The notes under the pieces are model-generated. The model worked only from the letters and a program-made list of their open reading frames with translations, was not told where the DNA came from and did not search any database. This document shows, in pieces, positions 1-9,359 of a stretch of 64,000 nucleotides of DNA. Position 1 is the first letter of the stretch, and each line of letters opens with the position of its first letter. Source of the stretch: VGBV01 sp963813725 (lineage in GTDB: Bacteria; Actinomycetota; Thermoleophilia; Solirubrobacterales; 70-9); contig CAWFAI010000007.1 of the NCBI GenBank assembly GCA_963813725.1, positions 62,001 through 126,000 on the forward strand. Direction: 5' to 3'. The translations under genes were made by a program, and so were the position numbers.

Positions 1-491
1 TTTGCCTGGTGGACCTCTATATCTCAGGGGGCGGAATCCGCGTCGTCCGCGAGGTCTCCCAGCGGGTCCCGGAGTCGTTGGTGGTGGTGCTGGCTGCGTC
101 CCCAAATGCCCACGATCTGATGGACGCGATCCGAGCGGGCGCATCCGGCTACCTGCTCAAGAGCATGGACCCGAACCGGATCCCGCACGCCCTCCACGGC
201 GAGCTCGCCGGCGAGGCTGCGATCCCGCGCTCCCTGGTGACCGAGTTGGTCCGTGGCCTGCAGACGCTGGGCCGGCACCGCGCAGTCGCAACCGAGCAGG
301 GCCGCGTAGAGCTGACCGGCCGCGAGTGGGAGATCTTGGAGCTGATGTGCACCGGCCTCAGTGGGCCCAATATTGCCAAGCGCCTGGTGCTCTCCCCGGT
401 CACGGTTCGCCGCCACAGCGCCGAGGCCGTACGCAAGCTCGGGGTGCGGGATCGCGCAGAGGCGATCGCCCTGTTGCAAGAGCGCGCTTAA
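1..491 (+). CDS. LuxR/NarL-type response regulator, 5' partial
   Basis: This is the C-terminal part of a two-component response regulator that binds DNA. The frame is open to the left edge, and the first readable residues (CLVDLYISGGG) look like the receiver strand carrying the phospho-accepting Asp, so the GTG at base 9 is internal and the real start lies outside the window. SGYLLKSMDP supplies the conserved receiver Lys. Residues about 100-155 form a LuxR-type helix-turn-helix (LTGREWEILELM, then IAKRLVLSPVTVRRH). It ends 75 bases before a polysaccharide flippase gene on the same strand, so control of the surface-polysaccharide locus is possible but only inferred from position. Confidence 0.85.
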   Translation, partial: CLVDLYISGGGIRVVREVSQRVPESLVVVLAASPNAHDLMDAIRAGASGYLLKSMDPNRIPHALHGELAGEAAIPRSLVTELVRGLQTLGRHRAVATEQGRVELTGREWEILELMCTGLSGPNIAKRLVLSPVTVRRHSAEAVRKLGVRDRAEAIALLQERA

Positions 492-566
492 ATCGCCCTT
501 TTTGCAAGAGCGCCCTAGGCCACCTTAGACGGAAGACGGTGCGCACCGGCTTCGTTTCTAGGGAGC

Positions 567-2114
567 ATGGCGCAAACCGATATCGCGACTTCAGAAGCAC
601 CGTCGAACCAGGACGCTCACAGCGGCCAGATGGAACGGCTGGTGGGCGTCGGGGTCGGCTGGAAGCTGGGAGGTCAGGTCTTCGTTCAGGGCATTCGCCT
701 GGCGACCGTCGCCATCCTCGCCCACCTGCTGACGCCCGCCGACTACGGCGCCGCCGCGATCGCCATCGCGCTCGCGATGTTCGCTCCGACGGTGGCTGAC
801 ATGGGCATGGGATCGGCCCTGGTGCAGATAGAGCAGGCGACACAGCGGGCGCGATCGACGACGTTCTGGGCGTCGATCGCCTTCGGGATCGGCCTCTCAG
901 CGCTCTTTGTCGCGTCGGCGGCCCCGCTGGGGCGGTTTCTCGACGACCCCCAGGTGGGAACGATGGTCGCCGTGGGCGGCCTCAGCTTCGCCATCTGCGC
1001 GATCGGGGCGACCAGCCAGGCGGTGTTCATACGGGAGATGAGGTTTCGAAGCATCGAGCTTCGCTATTGGTTCGCTATTGGCCTGGCGAGCGCGATCGCG
1101 GTGTTCGCGGCGGCAGGGGGTGCGGGCTCGTGGGCGCTGGTGCTGCAGCAGGTCGTCCTCTTGACCACGTTCGCGGTCGCTCTCTGGTGGCGAACCACCT
1201 GGCGCCCGACCCTCGAGTTCTCACGGGCGGCGTTCCGTCGGCTGGGCTCGTTCGCGATCCGGGTCGCGGGGGGCCGCTGGGCGAGGCTGGCAGAGCTGCT
1301 TCTCCTCTTTCTGCTGATCGGGAAGCTCGTGGGGATCCCGGCGCTCGGTGCCTGGACGTTCGCAATGAGCACGGTCATCCTGCCCCTTACGGTGATCGCG
1401 ATCCCGATCGCCGAGGTGCTTTTCTCGGCGTTCTCCCGCCTGCGCGAAGAGCGCGAGCGTATGGCCGCGCTCTGGCTGCAGAGCGTCCGTTATCTGGCGG
1501 CCGTCATCTTGCCGCTGCTGCTGGGACTCGTCGTCGTCGCCCCGGACCTGATCCCCATCGTGTTTGGTTCACGGTGGGAGGTCTCGGTGGGGATCATCCA
1601 GATCCTCAGCGTCTACGTGATCATCCGCTGTCTTCAGTCATGGGGCTCAGTGCTCCTGGACGCCGTCGGACGGCCCCAGGTCACGCTGTGGACACAGCTC
1701 GCGGCCCTCTGCACGACACCCTTGGCGGTGGTAATCGGAGCACAATGGGGCATCGAGGCGGTGGCGGTCGGGTTCGTGCTCAGCCAACTGATCGCGGTCG
1801 AAATCCCGATGTTGATCATCCTTCTCTCGGAGCTTCGGATCTCGCTGAGGTCCGTGGCGGCACGTGTGTACGGCGTCGCGGCCGCGAGCCTGGTGATGGC
1901 GATCATCTGCTTCGTGGAACGCCAGGTGCTATCCGATCTGGGGGCGGGTGTGCACGAGCGCGCCGCGCTGACGGTCGTGTCCGCGCTTCTGGTCTACGCG
2001 ACAGCTCTCTGGTGGCTCGCCCCCGATATCGTTCGTCGGGCGATCGCCATCGGGCGGGGGCTGGCTGCGAAGGCTGTCCGCCCAAGACGGCGGACCCTCC
2101 TTGAAACTCGATAG
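567..2114 (+). CDS. Polysaccharide flippase, MOP/Wzx-like family
   Basis: A 515-residue polytopic membrane protein of the lipopolysaccharide/teichuronic acid flippase type, which moves lipid-linked glycan units across the cytoplasmic membrane. The N-terminal segment after about residue 28 (VGWKLGGQVFVQGIRLAT) followed by LAHLLTPADYGAAAIA is typical of the family, and about 12-14 hydrophobic segments can be followed to residue 495. The C-terminus is short and basic. Length fits the family. The start at 567 follows an AG-rich stretch. It is the first of a long run of glycan genes, matching a Wzx/Wzy-type assembly route. Confidence 0.85.
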   Translation: MAQTDIATSEAPSNQDAHSGQMERLVGVGVGWKLGGQVFVQGIRLATVAILAHLLTPADYGAAAIAIALAMFAPTVADMGMGSALVQIEQATQRARSTTFWASIAFGIGLSALFVASAAPLGRFLDDPQVGTMVAVGGLSFAICAIGATSQAVFIREMRFRSIELRYWFAIGLASAIAVFAAAGGAGSWALVLQQVVLLTTFAVALWWRTTWRPTLEFSRAAFRRLGSFAIRVAGGRWARLAELLLLFLLIGKLVGIPALGAWTFAMSTVILPLTVIAIPIAEVLFSAFSRLREERERMAALWLQSVRYLAAVILPLLLGLVVVAPDLIPIVFGSRWEVSVGIIQILSVYVIIRCLQSWGSVLLDAVGRPQVTLWTQLAALCTTPLAVVIGAQWGIEAVAVGFVLSQLIAVEIPMLIILLSELRISLRSVAARVYGVAAASLVMAIICFVERQVLSDLGAGVHERAALTVVSALLVYATALWWLAPDIVRRAIAIGRGLAAKAVRPRRRTLLETR

Positions 2115-2195
2115 GGTGCTGTCGAAGCAGGATTCCCAGCTACCCGGGGAGGGGTTGCAATACCAAGTCGACGCTTCGCATGGTCGGGGTCGCGC

Positions 2196-3585
2196 GTGGC
2201 CCTGATGCTGACGCTTATCGCGCTTGCCGCGGCGGTCCAAGGGCCCGCCCCAAGCCCGGCACGCGCCATGTCCCTATCCCAGGTGGATGGCGGATCGCAG
2301 TATTACGGGAGGTTCTCGAATGGACTGCCAACCAAGAAGTCGTACTTCCCGGTCGGTGTCTGGCTCGAGAGCGTGACGTCGCAGGACGACGTGACCCAGG
2401 ACAAGGAAGTCGGGCTCAATCTCTACGTGGCTGTGACGTCGAACAGCAGCCTGCCGCTGATCTCGTCCAACGGGATGAAGGTGATCGCGCAGCAGAACGA
2501 ATGGCTCGGGAGGGAGACCGAGCCGGGGACGGCCGCGATGGCAGGCTGGGAGCTCGCCGACGAGATCGACATGCTGGGGAGCCCCGAGTCCGGTTACGAG
2601 CACGCTGAGCCAGATCCTGGGGACGCTCCCGGCCGACGGCCGCCTCCGCTACAACAACTACGGGAAGGGGGTCACGTTCTGGCTGGAGGATGCGCAGGCG
2701 GCGCGCTACGTAAATGAGTTCCAGGACGTCCTCTCCGCCGATAACTACTGGTTCACCGATGAGAACATGTGCGCGGGGACGGAGGGCGGCCAGATCGTGG
2801 CAGGCGGCGCCGACCTGAGCCCAGCCGATTGCCACCGGGCGGCGAACTACGGCGCCACGGTCAGACGGGTGCGTGGGCTGGTCAGCCCCGCCGGTTCGAA
2901 GCCGGTCTGGGCGTTCGTCGAACTCGGCCACCCGTTCTCGGAGGCGGATTGGCCGACCATCAAGCCCCCACAGGTCCGCGCGGCCGTCTGGCAGAGCCTG
3001 ATCGCCGGGGCGCGGGGCATCATCTACTTCAACCACTCGTTCGGTGGGCCCGACCAGACCCAGCACATCCTGCGGGATGGCTTGGACGCCGGCTCCCCCT
3101 ACTCGCCGATCCGGTCAGTGGTCAGGGCCACGAACAGACAGATCAACGAGCTGGCCCCAGTGCTCAACTCTCCGACGGTCCGCTCCGGTTGGTCCAAGGG
3201 ACCCGGGACGACCGCGATGGTGAAGTGGGCGAAGGGAAGAAGGGCGCCAAGAAGAAGTGCAAGTCCAAGAAGGCGAAGAAGGGGAAATGCAAGAAGGCGA
3301 AGAGCCAAGAAGGCCGCCAAGAAGACGGTGCAAGTCCAAGGGGACAGGAAGAACAGATGCAAGAAGGCGAAGGGGCACTTGTACGTGTTCGCGGGCTCGG
3401 CGGGATCATCGGTGAAGGGGAGGTTCTCGCTGCCGTGCGTCGGTGACGCCAAGGCAGCGGTCCTGGGCGAGAACCGCACGATTCCGGTCCGCAGGGGCTC
3501 CTTCAGCGACCACTTCGCGGACGGAAACGCGATCCACATCTACCGCATCAACGGCGGATCGACGTGCGGCTTCCGCGCAAGGTGA
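2196..3585 (+). CDS. Secreted TIM-barrel glycosidase-like surface protein, frameshifted
   Basis: The gene is broken into at least three pieces. Bases 2196 to about 2600 encode a signal peptide (hydrophobic residues 1-24, ending PARAMS) and the opening of a barrel (YFPVGVWLESV). The match continues in another frame from about 2600: a strand with LRYNNYGKG, then VWAFVELGHPF and AGARGIIYFNHSFGG, typical of beta-galactosidase-like barrels. A Lys/Cys-rich linker at 3240-3345 (KKCKSKKAKKGKCKKAK in one frame, NRCKKAKGH in another) shows further frame changes, after which the reading returns to the frame used before it and ends GGSTCGFRAR. Such Lys/Cys linkers are common in secreted proteins of related actinobacteria. 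The substrate is unknown. It could be a real pseudogene or a product of indel errors. The 3' end overlaps the convergent methyltransferase by 38 bases. Confidence 0.6.
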
Positions 3586-4453
3586 GCGGAGCGGCTTCGC
3601 TCCGTGCTATCGGTCCTGCGGATTGATCGCCACGGCGAGCAAGTTGCTCCCGATAGCGGGGGATCCTGCGCAGAGGAGCGCCGATCGAGGAAAGCACCCG
3701 GTCGAATACCTCGTTCGGCGTATGCGTGAAGGTTCGTAGCTCGATCTCGCAGTCAGTGAAACCAGCTCGCTGAAACTGCCAGGCGAGGTGCTCGGCGGAG
3801 TACTCGAGCACGTGGCCGTAGCCCCGTTCCTCGGGAAGATCAAAGTGGTCGAACAGCGGCCGACCACGAAGCAAGTAAACGACGTTGCGCAGCCGATACA
3901 GGTTGGGTGTAGAACAGAGCAACAGGCCGCGGGGTTGCAGGAGCTTTCGGAGGCGCCGGAGCGCGATGTGGCCTGGGATCGGCAGGTGCTCGATTACCTC
4001 AGAAAAGAAGATCGCATCGAACCGGCGGTCGGTCGGCGGTTCCTCCAGGGCCAAGTTCCACTGAAAGGCGTCAATACCGCGCGCCCGCAGATCCGCGAAA
4101 CAACTCTCCTCAATGTCGGCAACACAACCTTGGTCGCCCCAGAGCGCCGCCGCCAAGTAGGCCAGCTGGCCGCCACCGATATCGAGTACATCGACATCAT
4201 GAGCCGGTGCCATCTCCGCGAAACGCCGCAGCATCGTCGCGTAGCGCGTGCGGTAGCGCGGGTAATAACTCGGGTCCTCCTGCCACCGGACGCCGGAAGC
4301 CAACTCTGTGAACGCTCGATCGAAGCAGCTTCGTTGAAGTCTCGCACCATCATCTTCCGCAGCCAGGCGACGAGTGGTGCTGACCTTCAGGACGGCGTCA
4401 AGTCCAATACCGAACGGTTCAGCTCGCGGCACATCTAGTTCAGGTCGGCTCAC
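3548..4453 (-). CDS. Class I SAM-dependent methyltransferase
   Basis: A 301-residue methyltransferase. The SAM-binding glycine loop is VDVLDIGGGQLAYLA (about residues 88-102), followed by an acidic strand end (VADIEES) and the motif FDAIFFSEVIEHLPIPGH, which places it with Ubie/Coq5-like type 11 enzymes. It probably methylates a sugar or a glycan end in the surface polysaccharide, since it sits among glycosyltransferases; the acceptor is not visible. The GTG start at 4453 overlaps a TGA at 4450-4452, giving a GTGA junction with the chain-length gene upstream, so the two are probably translationally coupled. Confidence 0.85.
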   Translation of the reverse strand: MSRPELDVPRAEPFGIGLDAVLKVSTTRRLAAEDDGARLQRSCFDRAFTELASGVRWQEDPSYYPRYRTRYATMLRRFAEMAPAHDVDVLDIGGGQLAYLAAALWGDQGCVADIEESCFADLRARGIDAFQWNLALEEPPTDRRFDAIFFSEVIEHLPIPGHIALRRLRKLLQPRGLLLCSTPNLYRLRNVVYLLRGRPLFDHFDLPEERGYGHVLEYSAEHLAWQFQRAGFTDCEIELRTFTHTPNEVFDRVLSSIGAPLRRIPRYREQLARRGDQSAGPIARSEAAPLTLRGSRTSIRR

Positions 4454-5405
4454 GCTTTGCTGCCCGCTCGACGACGGCGGCGGCGCGGCTCCTGCTCGCG
4501 GCCCGAGGAGGCATTCCTCGCCGTGCTGTCAACCGAATCACCGTTGTCCTTCGGGTTTGTACCGTTCCCCTCCCCTAGCTCCGCCCGAGCGGCGGCCAAC
4601 GCCTCGGTCGTCCCCGCGAGATCAGTCGAATGGCCGTTGCCGCCCTTGCCAGGGCCGTCCTTCGGCTCTGCCGCGGAGTCTCGTGAGCTGCCCGGTGAGC
4701 CGTTTCCGAAACCGAGAATCGCCCTTGTCCTTCTTCTTCGGGGCCGTCCCCGTTGCCTCGCTCCGCCCGTAGGGTGGCCAGCGCCTCGGTCACCGAGATG
4801 ACCACGAACAGCAGGATCGCGCCCAAGGCGAGCACGCCGACGAGGGGCCGAAGCGTGCCGGACAGCTGCTGCTGAGCGTGGTCGGGGGCCACCACGCGTT
4901 GCGTCTCGATCCTGTAGCTGGGAGCCACGCCCTGGGACGCCTGTAGGCGTTCGAGCTCGCGAGTGAGCGCAGCGCCGACCAGCTCGGCGGTCCGCACAGC
5001 CTCTCGCGGGGTGCTGCCCGTACCGGTGATCTCGATGAGCAAGCTCGAGTAGCCGAGATCGGAGCTTGGCGCCACCTTGTAGCTGCGATCTGCGCCCGCC
5101 TCCGACAACTCTCGGCGCGCCGATTCGTTGTTCAAGCTGCTGGACAAGAGGCCGACGATCACCGACTGGTCGGTGAAACGGGTGTACGGGTTCTCCGGGC
5201 TAATACGTGCCAGCGCCGGGTTGCGGGCGATGTCCTCCGCCGTCGGGGGAGCTGGGGGATTGATCAGGACGTAGCTGGAGGAGGCCGAGTACTCATCCTC
5301 CTTGAGGGCAACCACGTAGAGCGCGCCAAGCAGGGTCAGGGCGATGACGGGCAACGTGACGATCCGGTAGCGCCAGATCTTCCTCGAGATCTCAAGCAGG
5401 TCCAT
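4450..5405 (-). CDS. Wzz/chain-length-determinant-like protein, frameshifted C-terminus
   Basis: A polysaccharide co-polymerase-like protein. MDLLEISRKIWRYR precedes a first transmembrane segment (LPVIALTLLGALYVVAL), a periplasmic domain with YTRFTDQSVIVGLL and the conserved AVRTAELVGAALTREL, and a second membrane segment (VGVLALGAILLFVVISV). There is no cytoplasmic kinase domain. The ATG at 5405 is chosen because it lies just after the ligase stop (5408). In the uninterrupted frame the protein stops at 4575, but a different frame continues (ALAAARAELGEGNG to RRRRRRAGSKA) to TGA 4450-4452, exactly overlapping the methyltransferase start. The tail carries a duplicated 67-bp segment, with the frame change between the copies. 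The true end is therefore probably 4450. Confidence 0.7.
4544..4791 (-). repeat. Imperfect direct repeat in the chain-length gene tail
   Basis: Two 67-bp segments (4544-4610 and 4725-4791, offset 181) match closely on the nucleotide level. On the minus strand they encode EALAAARAELGEGNGTNPKD and EALATLRAERGNGDGPKKKD. The second copy is read in the main frame and the first in a shifted frame, so the repeat brackets the frame change. Slippage or recombination between copies could change the length of the cytoplasmic tail. Confidence 0.75.
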
Positions 5406-5407
5406 GG

Positions 5408-6769
5408 TCAGCCTCCTATCGGCAACACGGTTCGGGGGTTCGGGACCGGCTCGGTGACGGTGAACTCGGCATGGGCACGGGCGGCAGCCGGCGCCTCGGC
5501 GCCAGCTGCGAGCCGCCACCCGGCACCGATCAGGCCGATCACGAGTGCGTGGACGCCGACGAACATCGGATACGACAGCGAATCGAAGGTCAGCGAGCCC
5601 CCCGCCGCGGCCAGCGCGGCGCCGGCCAGCGCGGCGCACAGGAGCCGAAGCTCAGGGTCACTGCTCCGCCGCCTCGCCAGCAGAGCGGCGATCATCGGCA
5701 CTAGGAAGAAGACGGCCAGCGCGATGACTCCGACCAAGCCAAGCTCGACTGCGGTCTTCAGGTATTGGTTATCGAGGACGTCCAGGAGGTTGTCCGGAAT
5801 GTACGTCCAGCCGCCGTGGCCGAGCCAAGGCGCCTCATGCACGAGCTGCTCGACCCGCGGATAGTCGTTTACGCGGGTGGCCACCGAGGGGTCGCTGGTG
5901 CCGGCCCCGAAGAAAGATCCAAGGGTGCCGATCAGGCCGGGGGCCGACATGAATACCGCCAGCAAGCCAAATGGCAGGGCGCAAATTGCGACCAGCCGCT
6001 GGCGAACCGGCATGAGCACCACCAGCAGACCGAGTGCCAAGGCGACCGAGAGGACCGCCGAGCGGGACACCGATGTCGGGATTGCCAGTGCAATCAGTGC
6101 CACCGGCGCCCACCGCCGCCGCGCACTTCGGTCGGTGTCGTAGATTCCGAGGTAGATCGCAAGGGGCAGCAGCATCCCCGCCACGACCCCGAGCTCGATC
6201 GGGTGGATGGCTGTCCCCGAGACCCGGTTCAAGGCCGCCCGGTCGATGATGCCCGGGTTGTCCAAGTTGAGTGAGAACCCCGGGAGCTCACGCAGGTACG
6301 GCGCAACGTCCAGGCTGATCCAGAACTGCATCGCGGCGACGACCCCGCAGAATGCGCCGCCCCAACACAGCGCCCTCAGCACACGGCGCACGTCGTGGAG
6401 CGAACCGAGGTAGCCGGCGGCCACCAGCGCCACCCCGGTGATCACCGCGAGCTGCATGAGCAGGCGGTCGGCGCTCGAAGCCTGGGTCATGGTCAACTCG
6501 GGCCGATCCATCAAGACGTAGGAGGCGAGGACGGCTAGCCAGAGCAGGCAAAGGACAGCCCGAATTGGGTGACGGTCCCGCAGCGGATTGTGGAGGCCGA
6601 GCAGGCTGGCCGCAAGCAGGAGAGCAAACATGAACATCCCGACCAGGGCCGCCGGGTAGCCGCCGGCGCCGATCGCACCGACCACCGTGTCCGACGGGAT
6701 CACCATCACCGCGAGCGCGAACACCTGCAGCATGAGCACGGCCTGTGAACGGGAGCTCAGTCTGCTCAT
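5408..6769 (-). CDS. O-antigen ligase/polymerase family membrane protein
   Basis: A polytopic protein of about 453 residues with around 11-12 hydrophobic segments and a large loop before the last group of helices. The loop holds NDYPRVEQLVHEAPWLGHGG and DNQYLKTAVELGLVG, the signature of the Wzy_C/O-antigen ligase family, which polymerises or transfers lipid-linked glycan outside the membrane. The ATG at 6769 (MSRLSSRSQ) is preferred over an upstream GTG at 6862 because the extra 31 residues look non-coding. The stop is 2 bases from the Wzz-like start, so the two are probably co-transcribed. Ligase and polymerase cannot be told apart from sequence. Confidence 0.82.
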   Translation of the reverse strand: MSRLSSRSQAVLMLQVFALAVMVIPSDTVVGAIGAGGYPAALVGMFMFALLLAASLLGLHNPLRDRHPIRAVLCLLWLAVLASYVLMDRPELTMTQASSADRLLMQLAVITGVALVAAGYLGSLHDVRRVLRALCWGGAFCGVVAAMQFWISLDVAPYLRELPGFSLNLDNPGIIDRAALNRVSGTAIHPIELGVVAGMLLPLAIYLGIYDTDRSARRRWAPVALIALAIPTSVSRSAVLSVALALGLLVVLMPVRQRLVAICALPFGLLAVFMSAPGLIGTLGSFFGAGTSDPSVATRVNDYPRVEQLVHEAPWLGHGGWTYIPDNLLDVLDNQYLKTAVELGLVGVIALAVFFLVPMIAALLARRRSSDPELRLLCAALAGAALAAAGGSLTFDSLSYPMFVGVHALVIGLIGAGWRLAAGAEAPAAARAHAEFTVTEPVPNPRTVLPIGG

Positions 6770-7034
6770 CTCAGGCCGTCCTCGAACTGGCTGCGCATGT
6801 GGCCGCGTCGTATGACCGGCGCCTGATCGTGCGCAGGAATCACCACCGAGCCCAGCGGCCATCGCCGGGCCACAGATCCACCCCGCGAACGAGGCCGCGG
6901 CGACGCCCTGGGCATTTCAGCATGAACACTCACTTTCACGAAACGTGACCTCGGTGGATGAACGGGTCGTCGGCGCTGAATCTTCTGCCCCGCCGGGGCT
7001 GGGCTCGAGCGATCGTGGACGTCGCCCCCCGGCG
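6770..7034. other. Intergenic region upstream of the ligase gene
   Basis: No convincing coding frame on either strand. It lies between the ligase start and the PA14 remnant and probably holds the promoter for the minus-strand ligase-Wzz-methyltransferase unit, but I could not place convincing -35/-10 boxes. Confidence 0.4.
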
Positions 7035-7193
7035 CTATGGGGTGCCGGGGAGCTTCGACTCGCTGAACTCAGCCACGGCGCCGCCGGTGCGCTCGAAGTA
7101 CTCGACGACGACGGTGTGCTGGCCCTCGGACACGGCGAGGCGGTCCTGAATAGCTCCAGCGGGCCGTCGGTGCCGACGTCCACGGGCGATCCT
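7035..7193 (-). pseudogene. Remnant of a PA14-domain protein C-terminus
   Basis: The minus strand ends at TAG 7035-7037 after the peptide VSEGQHTVVVEYFERTGG then AVAEFSESKLPGTP, which matches the end of a PA14 carbohydrate-binding domain. About ten codons upstream the match appears to move into another frame (TDGPLELF), and no start is present because the glycosyltransferase stop is at 7196. It is best read as the 3' scrap of a surface glycan-binding gene left by a deletion or recombination at this boundary. Confidence 0.55.
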
Positions 7194-7195
7194 GC

Positions 7196-8407
7196 TCACG
7201 CCCGTCCGCCCCCTCCCCGCGCGAGGCCACCAGGGACCTGAGTAGTCACCAAACTTCCATACAAGAGCTCGATCTCGTCGACGACGGCTCCGACGCTGAA
7301 CATTCTCTCGGCCAGGCGCCGCGCGTTAGCGGCAGTCGCACTCCGATACGCCTCGTCCGTCAACAACCTGGTCGCCCCCTCCACGAGCCCGTCCAGATCT
7401 CCGGGAGAGACGACGAAGCCCGCTCCATGGGCGCTGATGACCGGCGCCTGGCCTACGCCGCTCGTGGTCAGAACAGGCTTTTCATGGGCCATGGCTTCGA
7501 GCAACGCAAGCGGGTACGGGTCGTCATCAGATGGCAGCGCAAACAACTCGCAGCAATCGAATGCCTCGTGCTTCTCCTTACCCTCTAACGGCCCGAGCCA
7601 CTTGTAGTACTTGGTTACTCCGAGACGCTCCGCCAGCGCGCGGATCTTCTCCAGCTCTCCGGCATCGGGTCCAACGAATAAGACAAAGACATCCGGCACC
7701 TTCTCGATCAGCCGTGGCAAGGCGCGAATCAATTGCTCCGGCCTCTTATAGCCAATCAAAATGCTGAGATACAAGATCACGCGCTTTCCAACGAGTCCGT
7801 GGTCTTCGCGGAAGCGCGTCGACCTCACCCGCTCGAACGCTTGAGCCTCGGCAGCGTTCCGGATGATGGTGATGTCGCTCTCCGAGACATTGAGCTCCAG
7901 TAGGCAATCCCTGTCGGCCGCGGACAGCGCGATGAAGTGATCGAACACGTTTGCCTTATGACGGCGGGCCGCGTGATCGAACAGCGAATAGAAGAATCGC
8001 TTCCCTCTATTTCGCGTGCGAAATCCGCCATGCACGTGTAAGACCGTCGGAACGTTCATCCGACCACCGATGCGCGAGCCGATCTCGCTTTGGGGTTGCC
8101 GGTAGCCATGGGCATGGATCACGTCGAAGCCACCGCGCTTCAGCGCAGGAATGATCCCGGGAAAGAATCCATAGTGTCCGACATTCACATAGCTTCTGAA
8201 GCGGTGAACGTGCACACCATTCACCGTTTCAGACGCCGGCATCGTCAGGCGAGGCGATCCCTTGTGACTCCTATTGGCGGTGAAGACATGCACCTCATGG
8301 CCTCTCGCGACCAGCGCCTCCGAGATGTACTGGCACACGACCTCTACGCCGCCGATCACCGGTGCGTAGTACGGCACGAGTTGAGCGACCTTCAGGCCGC
8401 CGGACAT
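7196..8407 (-). CDS. Glycosyltransferase family 4
   Basis: A GT-B fold retaining glycosyltransferase of about 403 residues. The N-terminal Rossmann-like domain begins KVAQLVPYYAPVIGGVE and includes FDVIHAHGYRQPQ. The C-terminal nucleotide-sugar domain has KRVILYLSILIGYKRPEQ, the acidic motif ALPSDDDPYPLALLEAMAHEKP (EX7E type) and a GLVEGATRLL tail. It presumably adds a hexose to the lipid-linked glycan on the cytoplasmic face. ATG 8407 (MSGGLKVAQ) is preferred; a GTG at 8425 is also in frame. It follows the GT2 gene by about 50 bases on the same strand. Confidence 0.87.
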   Translation of the reverse strand: MSGGLKVAQLVPYYAPVIGGVEVVCQYISEALVARGHEVHVFTANRSHKGSPRLTMPASETVNGVHVHRFRSYVNVGHYGFFPGIIPALKRGGFDVIHAHGYRQPQSEIGSRIGGRMNVPTVLHVHGGFRTRNRGKRFFYSLFDHAARRHKANVFDHFIALSAADRDCLLELNVSESDITIIRNAAEAQAFERVRSTRFREDHGLVGKRVILYLSILIGYKRPEQLIRALPRLIEKVPDVFVLFVGPDAGELEKIRALAERLGVTKYYKWLGPLEGKEKHEAFDCCELFALPSDDDPYPLALLEAMAHEKPVLTTSGVGQAPVISAHGAGFVVSPGDLDGLVEGATRLLTDEAYRSATAANARRLAERMFSVGAVVDEIELLYGSLVTTQVPGGLARGGGGRA

Positions 8408-8456
8408 AGCTGGCGAGGAGGGCACGCCGCACCAGGCCCGGAACGCACCGCATCGC

Positions 8457-9359
8457 TCATACCGCTACCTGCCGCCTCCGGAGGCGGGACGCGAGTCGGA
8501 GCATCTGCTCACGGCGGATGAACCCGATGAGCACATCCGATACGACCTTGGGCTGGCGCGCCAGTCGCGCCCAAAGGTATCCGGAGACGATCAGCAGGGT
8601 ACCGAGCACGTAGGGTCTTTCAAAGCTGCGCGACAACGCTCTCAGTAGATGATAGGCGAAGCCGAAACCTACGGTGTACTCGGTGACGCCGCTTTGGAAG
8701 CGAGCTTCATACACCGATCGTCCCACAGTTCCCATCTCACGATGATGTAGGACTGGTAGATCCGGGTACGAGCGTGACTTCCAGCCGTAATATCGGGCCG
8801 ATATTTCAGCTATGCCGTCTTCCATGCCGCCAGCGAGAGGGAGGTACCCCCCGATCTGATCAAAGCACTCTCTGCGAAAGAACTGAACGGCGCCTGCCAC
8901 GCTTTCCACGCTCCTTCTTACCTCGCGCGGCCGGCCGCGAGCGTCGATCTCGAATATCCGGCCGCCGATGACACCGAGCTTGGAGTCACCCTCGAAGCGC
9001 TCGATCAACGTCTCGAAGTAGCGATCCCCGAAGGAGACGTCAGCGTCGAGGTTGCCGATGTAGGCGCAGTCCGTCTGCGTAAGCGCCTTGATTCCCATGT
9101 TGATGGCATTTACCTTCGCGGCCGTGTTCCTCTCGGCTGGTTCGTGAATGCGACAGAGGTGTATGAAGGAGTGATTCGTCGCATAACTACGGACGACATC
9201 GTCCGTACCGTCGGTAGAGCCATCGCTGACTATCACCCACATTTGCGGCTTCACGGACTGGGCGACGACCGACTCGAGTGTCAGTTGGATGTAATCGCGC
9301 TCGTTCCGGGCGGCGGTAACCAGCACATATGGCCTGTCATAAGTCGCTATTTCCTTCAC
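8457..9359 (-). CDS. Glycosyltransferase family 2 (GT-A fold)
   Basis: The catalytic domain starts YVLVTAARNERDYIQLTLES and has VSDGSTDGTDD, the DXD-like NLDADVSFG and the acceptor-side GGMEDGIAEISARYYGW. C-terminal hydrophobic stretches (YVLGTLLIVSGYLWARLA) suggest membrane association. The start is uncertain. GTG 9359 gives about 300 residues. Upstream in the same frame, and partly in a shifted frame, the sequence copies the first 40 codons of the unknown gene at 10482-11570 (LVKSLQEGQ, LDSF, LRPGDVVEVK). The enzyme may therefore carry a borrowed leader, or use its promoter region. Confidence 0.8.
   Translation of the reverse strand: MKEIATYDRPYVLVTAARNERDYIQLTLESVVAQSVKPQMWVIVSDGSTDGTDDVVRSYATNHSFIHLCRIHEPAERNTAAKVNAINMGIKALTQTDCAYIGNLDADVSFGDRYFETLIERFEGDSKLGVIGGRIFEIDARGRPREVRRSVESVAGAVQFFRRECFDQIGGYLPLAGGMEDGIAEISARYYGWKSRSYPDLPVLHHREMGTVGRSVYEARFQSGVTEYTVGFGFAYHLLRALSRSFERPYVLGTLLIVSGYLWARLARQPKVVSDVLIGFIRREQMLRLASRLRRRQVAV

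Noticed and set aside
3099..3539. Minus-strand frame with hydrophobic, Leu/Phe-rich stretches
   Set aside because: The hydrophobic run is the complement of the Lys-rich linker (AAG read as CTT); it is not a membrane protein.
6917..7183. Possible small Ser-rich protein on the minus strand
   Set aside because: A neighbouring frame gives a real PA14 match; the Ser-rich frame is its shadow.
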